Assembly (NCBI RefSeq): GCF_047663525.1
Contig: NC_092589.1
Span: forward strand, 25,603,001-25,667,000
From: Anas platyrhynchos
Lineage: Eukaryota; Chordata; Aves; Anseriformes; Anatidae
Direction of reading: 5' to 3'
Length of the DNA stretch: 64,000 bases
Below the pieces are notes generated by a model. The model saw nothing but the letters and a program-made list of their open reading frames with translations, did not search any database and was not told where the DNA came from. The number at the start of each line of letters is the position of its first letter. Within the stretch, counting starts at the first letter, position 1. Made by a program: the position numbers and the translations under genes. Positions 49,161-64,000 of the stretch are shown one piece after another.

Positions 49161-52100
49161 TCACAGGCTCTAGATTTAGAATAAATCTCATCATTTGTGG
49201 GATTAGAGTTTCAAATGTTGACCTCCCACACTGAAAGAAATACAGGTCCGTGGGTGGGTAATGCTACATTTCCTTTGGAAAATGGGTGTTTAACTGAAGG
49301 AATAATGCTCAGGACATTTATCTTCAGATTTACCCTTAAGAATTCATATTCTGAAGAGATCAAGTTTGACATGATCTGAAAAACTGAACTAGCACTGGAT
49401 TCCCCAGTTCCTACCCTCCCTGGGTAATCAATGGGGCTTGCTGGTGACCCACAAGTGGTGACCAAGATCCCCCCTCACCCCTGCAACACTCGGTCCCTCC
49501 AGGCCTCAATCATGCAGTCAGGAGGCAGCAGATGCAATGCACTCAGTTCACTTGTCAAAAACCTGATGTGCAGGAACGCGCAAATTGTTGTGACTGTGCC
49601 CTGCTTTTCCCAGCCAGCTGAGCTGAAGCAGTTTTTGCACCTCCTGTGGATATAACAAATATCCCACAGAATGGGGGCTTGATTCAAATGCACACAGGGT
49701 ACTCCTCTCTGGAGCACCACCATTTCAGAAAGTGTTATTCTTAAGTGGCTGTTGGCATTGCAAAGTGGCTGTCCTACTTCCCTAACTGTGGGATGTAGGC
49801 TTTAAGATCTTAGGATGTAGTGACGGGGAGACTTTATACTCTGCATCTTTTCCCAAACATTTAGAAGAGGCACCTGCTAAACCCACAAGCATACAGGCAT
49901 GCTCTGAAGCTCAGAAGAGTGTGCACACCTTTCTCGAGGAGGCACTGCACAGAGTGTCATCCCGCTGGGGCTTGTTCAGATTTCCAGTTGTTGCCTCCAG
50001 AGGACCTTTCCACTGTTGTGGCCTCCAGTCTCAAATCCCTAGAACAGTTTCGTAAGGATCCGTGTCTTATTTCTTCCTACTGATCTCTCCTGCAGGAGAC
50101 GTATCTGAGAAAGTTATTATTTCTTACACAATACATCCCATAAAGTTTCACTGATATAATTAGGTTACACACTGTGTGAATCAAAAGTTAGAATCCCTAT
50201 ATGCTTTGCATCTGGATTAGAAGAAACTTATCATTATCACCTTTTTCCTTTTATTTTTTTTTCTTTTATTTATTTTCTCATACTCCCTTCAAAGTCATCT
50301 CAGATCCATCGATTTCAGCAGATTTTGGAACAAGCTCAGAGTAAGGGCAAGGTCTTGATCCTGTAAAACTGAATGGCAAAATTCCTCTTGTACTGAGCAG
50401 ATCCTAAAGAGAATGATCCAAAGCCCATTGGGGCTACTGAAAAATTTGTCAATTGCTGTCAGATCTGCTTCAAACACTGTAAGATAAAATAGTGTGCATT
50501 TCAGTAAGACAAAGGAGAAATCTGCAGATACGGTGTGAAAGCAGTAATGTCTTTTGTACTGGAAAAATTTTCATCATGTGATGAAAATCGTTGCTCAGAA
50601 AACTGCTACAGCATGTAAATGTGACATTAAGACTGTGTCAACTTTTGAGACATGGTCATTTTAAAAGCTAACAACCTTGATAATGTCCTTTGGAGATTAT
50701 TATATGTTAATAGTTTACGTTAGGAACCAAGCAATCAGACAGAGTGCAATTAAGCACATAATCGCAGATATTTTTGACATCTGTCTACTCGTAGGCTCCA
50801 TGGCATTTTTAATTTTTTTTTTGCATCTCCCACCCTGCAGCCTAGTGTCTTCAACTAATTTATCATGACCATCTGTGTTGTAATTTTTGCTGCTCAGCTT
50901 GCCTTTCTACGTCTGTTTTTTGGCTGAATATTTCATGACACTTCATCATTTTCACTCATTCCGCTAAAAACACGGGACTAATATTTGCTCAGTTAAGTTG
51001 CTCGGTTAAGATAATCAGCCCTCAGACAGCCCACTGCACTTCTGGTAAATGAGTGTTTATAGAGGCAAACAGAAAGGCAAGAAGGAGGCAACATTTTAAA
51101 AGCTGTGTATTGGATTGTGCGGTGCTGCATGGCTGTGAAGCACCAGCAGAGGTTCTGCCAGTTACTTACGGTACACGCTTATGGGATGCCTCAGAGAGAA
51201 GGGAAAATGCCATAGCTGGAAGGTTGTTGGGTTATTGTAGTGTGGATAATCTCAACAAATATACGTGTTTTTGAGGGCCAGGGCTAAGTATACTCCATGC
51301 ACCAGGGTTCAGGATGCCCTGAAGCACACAAGGCTCAGTGTACATCCAGCCTCTCTTCACAGACTACAGTGCAGCAGTAGCAAGAAGCAGTTAATGCTGC
51401 CTGCACTGAGTGGGCAATGGATGCAGCGAAGAAGAAAGACTTGTAGGCTTTTACCTCCTACTGCTGTTGAGGTTAGAGGTTTAGTGTTCCTGGTGGGGAA
51501 CTCACTCTGCCTCCCTCACTCTGCAAAGCAAACATTTTCTATGGCTTTGCCAGAGTCCTTTGAAATGTTTTGTTTTGGGACTTCTTGTCTACAGGAAATA
51601 TTTGCCCATGATGTAAACCTTTTATGTGAATTCACAGCTTCTGTCTACATTTTCTTCCTTTACTCTAAATAATATTCCTTTAAACTGATCTCTTTCCATT
51701 CCCGGCATTGTAGCACCCCATGGTTGTTTTCTATGGCCTCAGGTTCTTCGGGTTTTAGTTAGCCATAGTGCCTGTCATTTTCTCCTAAAAGAGGGAAGGG
51801 GAGGAAAAAAAAACACCAGATCCTACTCCGACACAATAGCATGCCTATCACACAGGAGCTTGCATGAGCTGACAGGAGAAAGGCTGCTCATTTCAGAGCT
51901 ATCCTTGCTTGAACATTATGGTGTGATTATCTGAAGGCAAAGGTCTCCACAATGTGCAACTTATGAAGTACAAATGTCTCTGTAATGGTCCTGTCTAACA
52001 GGTTTACCTGAGAAACACCCGTATGCCTTCCTCTTCATCCAGCTGCGCGCTGGAACACTGTATCTGGGTACCCATCTCTTTTACCGACCCAGGGTACTGT

Positions 52101-54109
52101 TGTGTGAGCTGCTCGTTTTTAACCTTTTTGGCCCATCAGCCCCTGAGGGGAACTGGGCAGGGGACACCCAGCAGCAGCTGCAGTATCAGCCCCAAACCAT
52201 TCAGCCTTGATGGATACAGCCCCATGCTCACAAAGCAGCAATAGCGTGCAGAGGGAAGATGGGGCAGCCCCACACTGATGGGGCAGAGAAAGAGAGAGGT
52301 GCTGGAAGAGATACAGTAACCTTGCCAGTTTTTCCCAAGTGAGCCTCAGTGCCAAAAAGGCTTGGGACTGCTGCTGGAGAGTGAATGAACTTTTTCTTTT
52401 TCGCTCATAGTGCACTTGTGTGTGGGTGGGCTGACTGGATTTGAAGTAAACAGCAGGAAGAAGATCTTCCCGGTGAATGAAAAACTGCTTCACTGAGGGA
52501 AAACAAGCGTGACAAAAATATGACAAATAGCTATGAAAATGGCACTTTTCTAAGCAAGATTTTAAGCCTTTGAGGAAGGCAATGTTCCCTCTGTGAGCCC
52601 CATTATATTCATTGACACACTTTACTAGCTTAGTCAAAAGCCAGTAGACCCAGTGTAACTCTGCCATATTATATTTGCTTTTTGTCAGTGATAACTCGAG
52701 ATTATTTGCTTATGGTTAAACCCATGCAGAAGATAGTAGCAGCTCAATTACTACTGATTGGAGAAGCCCAACTTAAGTGCCAGTGTCAGAGGGCTGTGAC
52801 TTTGATGCTGCAGTGCAAAGGTTCTGCATTCAGCATTCAGGGGCTGCAGCTCTGGGGCTAGTAACATGCTCAGGTGAGTCACGACAGCATCTGATAAATG
52901 GCAAAAAACAGCGGTCCCAAATGGGCTGTATGACAATTTATCACATGGTGAAACTTGATTGTCATGACATCTCTTGGAAGACATACTGCTGAATACAGCT
53001 CTACTCCGCCTCTGTTACTGGAGTACTGCTACTAAGCAACTGGTGATCCGGCTGGTTACTGATCATCTCCGTCGTAGCAGTGCTAGTGTAAGATTGATTG
53101 ACTTCAGCTGCTAAAAAAAGGTGTGGAAGAGATGGGTGATCGCTCCTATATCTCCAAATAAATGCTCCTGAAGATATTTGCCAGCCATCAGTACCCTGAG
53201 TTTGTGGCAGGATTTTCCCAGGAATTCACTATGCTGAAAATGCAACTCCTTTACCTGGTACCTCCGTGTTTCCGAGATGGGGTTTGTTCTGCATCAGTCA
53301 GAGATGATGACTTTAGAAATAAGTTTTAATGGATGAAAATATAAAGGTCTTTAGCTGTGTAAGATGACTTTTAATTAAAACTCTACAATCCTGGGTTGAA
53401 ATGAGCCCACAGAGAACGTTATAAATCTCTGCATGCTGGTAGTCTGCTGGGCTGGAGTTGAAGCTGAGGACAGACACATAATCCTCCACAAATAATTAGA
53501 GCACAAAATGCTTCTAATCTTTGTTAGTCCGGTTGTGTCATTTGATCTAATAATAAACTAGACATTAAAAAAAAAAAGCCCTCCTCATACATTTTAATTC
53601 AGACAGCCGTGGATATCTTTTAACCTGTAATTGTTTTGCTGGGCTGCTTTGAAGCTGATGTTCCTCCTTCCCTCTGTTTTGATTTACGCATGTGCTGCAC
53701 GGACTTAAGGAGTCCGAATCCCCGCTGTCTCCTGGCTGTGTAAGCCCCAAGGTGTCCGGACATGGGCGCTGACTTACAAACCTTTTCAGCATGGACTTGA
53801 CTTTGCACAGACACTTGGGTTTCACAGGTGCCCCGTGGTGAGGGCTGTCACACCGCTCTCTCGGGCAGCTCCAGGACAGTTCTCACCCCTCTCACCTTAC
53901 CAACCTCTTCCTAAACACAGGCACCTCGCAGTATCCCCACAGTCCCCATTCCCCAGACCTCTCTTTCGCCTCTTTCCCAGATGCAGCGCAGCCCTCGGAC
54001 ACCCCCCGCCATCACCAGCTCCTCTCCCACTACCACCTTCACCTCATCCCACCTCCCCAACCACCCCGCGACAGAAGAAGCCCTCAGGACCTCGCCCAGC
54101 CGCATTTAT
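49161..54109. other. Intergenic spacer, no gene supported
   Basis: AT-rich sequence with no recognisable exon or RNA gene. A short perfect inverted repeat lies at 50567-50588. GC content rises after about 53800 toward the CpG island. Confidence 0.5.
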
Positions 54110-54217
54110 TAATTAAACGCATTAACCCCACGAGCGGCCCCGTTCACCGGGCCGTTATTTATCGACACCCCGGCCCCAGGGCAGCGCCGCCTCAGGGCCC
54201 CCGAGCGCTATGGCGGG

Positions 54218-54231
54218 GTCGCCATGGCAAC
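54218..54231. promoter_or_regulatory. RFX X-box (GTCGCCATGGCAAC)
   Basis: This 14-base imperfect palindrome matches the RFX-family consensus, with half-sites GTYGCC and GGCAAC around a central AT. RFX factors drive ciliary genes, and such sites typically lie close to the transcription start within a CpG island. An ATG inside the site opens a 66-codon frame, probably by chance. Confidence 0.65.
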
Positions 54232-54437
54232 GGCCGCGCCTCCGCCCGCCTCACGCCGCCGGCAGCGAGCGGCCCGCGGCGGCTCCGCGCAACTTCGGCG
54301 CTGCCCTGGCGAAGGAGGAGGAATAATAATAAAAAGAAGAAGAAGAGGGGAGGCTGTTGGCGCTCGGCGGGACGGAGGTGGAGCAGCTCGAAGCAGGGCT
54401 GGGGTCGCCACGCGTCCGCTGTGAGGGACGGGGCGGT

Positions 54438-54467
54438 GGGGACGGGGACGGGGACGGGGACGGGGAC
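54438..54467 (+). repeat. (GGGGAC)5 repeat, potential G-quadruplex
   Basis: Five exact head-to-tail copies of GGGGAC inside the CpG island. Runs of four G with two-base spacers satisfy the usual G-quadruplex pattern on the + strand. Confidence 0.9.
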
Positions 54468-54710
54468 GCTGCCGGGAGGGCTCGGGGGCGGCGAGCTGCG
54501 AGCCTTTCCCCTTCATGCGGGCTCAGCCACGAGTTCGGGAGAGCCCTCACAGTTTTGGGGGCTCTGTGGGGTCTTTAACCCGGTGCCGAAGCCCGCCCGA
54601 GTGCAGGGGTGCTGCGTGGCAGGCGGCCGCGGCTGTGTGGGGTGAGGGGGGGAGCCCCCGGGCGGCGCCGTGCTGCTGGCAGCACAGCTGTCGCCCCTCG
54701 TCACCAGGCC

Positions 54711-54716
54711 TAATCC
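54711..54716 (+). promoter_or_regulatory. CRX/OTX-type TAATCC site
   Basis: TAATCC is the preferred K50 homeodomain core of CRX, the photoreceptor regulator. It lies in the CpG island, 120 bases before the candidate donor. A single six-base match is weak alone but fits a photoreceptor gene. Confidence 0.3.
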
Positions 54717-54831
54717 GTCCCCGATGCGGGCTGAAGTTTGCCGTGCCAGCTCTGAGGGCTTGACTTCGAGCCACATCCTCCTCCGGGCACCCTCCTGGCC
54801 CCGGCTGCCCACACAGGAGCTGCTGCAGAAG

Positions 54832-64000
<9,169 letters not shown>

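Noticed and set aside
48595..49234. Lys-Glu-rich and Ser-Phe-rich frames of about 200 codons
   Set aside because: They are translations of the purine hexamer repeat, with no non-repeat coding sequence attached.
54224..54424. 66-codon frame starting inside the X-box
   Set aside because: The ATG is part of the palindromic X-box, and the predicted Arg/Ala-rich peptide has no similarity to known proteins.

Overview
The window reads as vertebrate nuclear DNA, most probably avian. The evidence is two CR1 LINE tails in the bird-typical form (one ending in tandem ATTCTATG octamers), a GC-dense CpG-island promoter, two intron-containing genes with close mammalian counterparts, and long stretches without coding sequence. 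The species cannot be named from the sequence. Nothing looks bacterial, viral or plasmid-borne.

Layout. Bases 1-301 are the 3' end of a CR1 element running in from the left. About 11 kb of non-coding DNA follows, then a decaying 9-bp-based minisatellite (about 11413-11730) that abuts the SLC30A1 CpG island. SLC30A1 (zinc transporter ZnT1) is complete on the + strand in two coding exons (12343-12988 and 16262-17178), joined by a phase-1 intron and predicting 520 residues. Its promoter shows a consensus CRE, GC boxes, three CCAATGG boxes and a good metal-response element. A long 3' UTR probably runs to about 20640 and contains an ancient MIR-type SINE. Beyond it lies a perfect (CTCCT)n array of 263 copies (22726-24040).

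From 24 to 54 kb no gene can be supported. This stretch holds a (TG)n tract, a minus-strand CR1 tail (29379-29645), several GC-rich patches, a candidate regulatory element with homeodomain cores and an X-box-like site (47760-48090), and a 555-base uninterrupted purine tract (48606-49160). A second CpG island (about 54110-54840) carries a textbook RFX X-box, a G-rich hexamer repeat, a CRX/OTX-type TAATCC and a strong splice donor. I infer that it may be the promoter and non-coding first exon of RD3. The first coding exon of RD3 (retinal degeneration 3) is at 62569-62864. The gene's last coding exon is not in the window, so RD3 is partial here.

The order SLC30A1 then RD3 on one strand matches the human 1q32.3 arrangement. 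The two genes are not known to share a pathway: ZnT1 exports zinc at the plasma membrane and RD3 controls photoreceptor guanylate cyclase. I found no convincing new gene or new biological system. The points most worth checking are the X-box CpG island upstream of RD3, the two extreme simple repeats, the MIR in the 3' UTR, and the homopolymer-rich N-terminus of this ZnT1.
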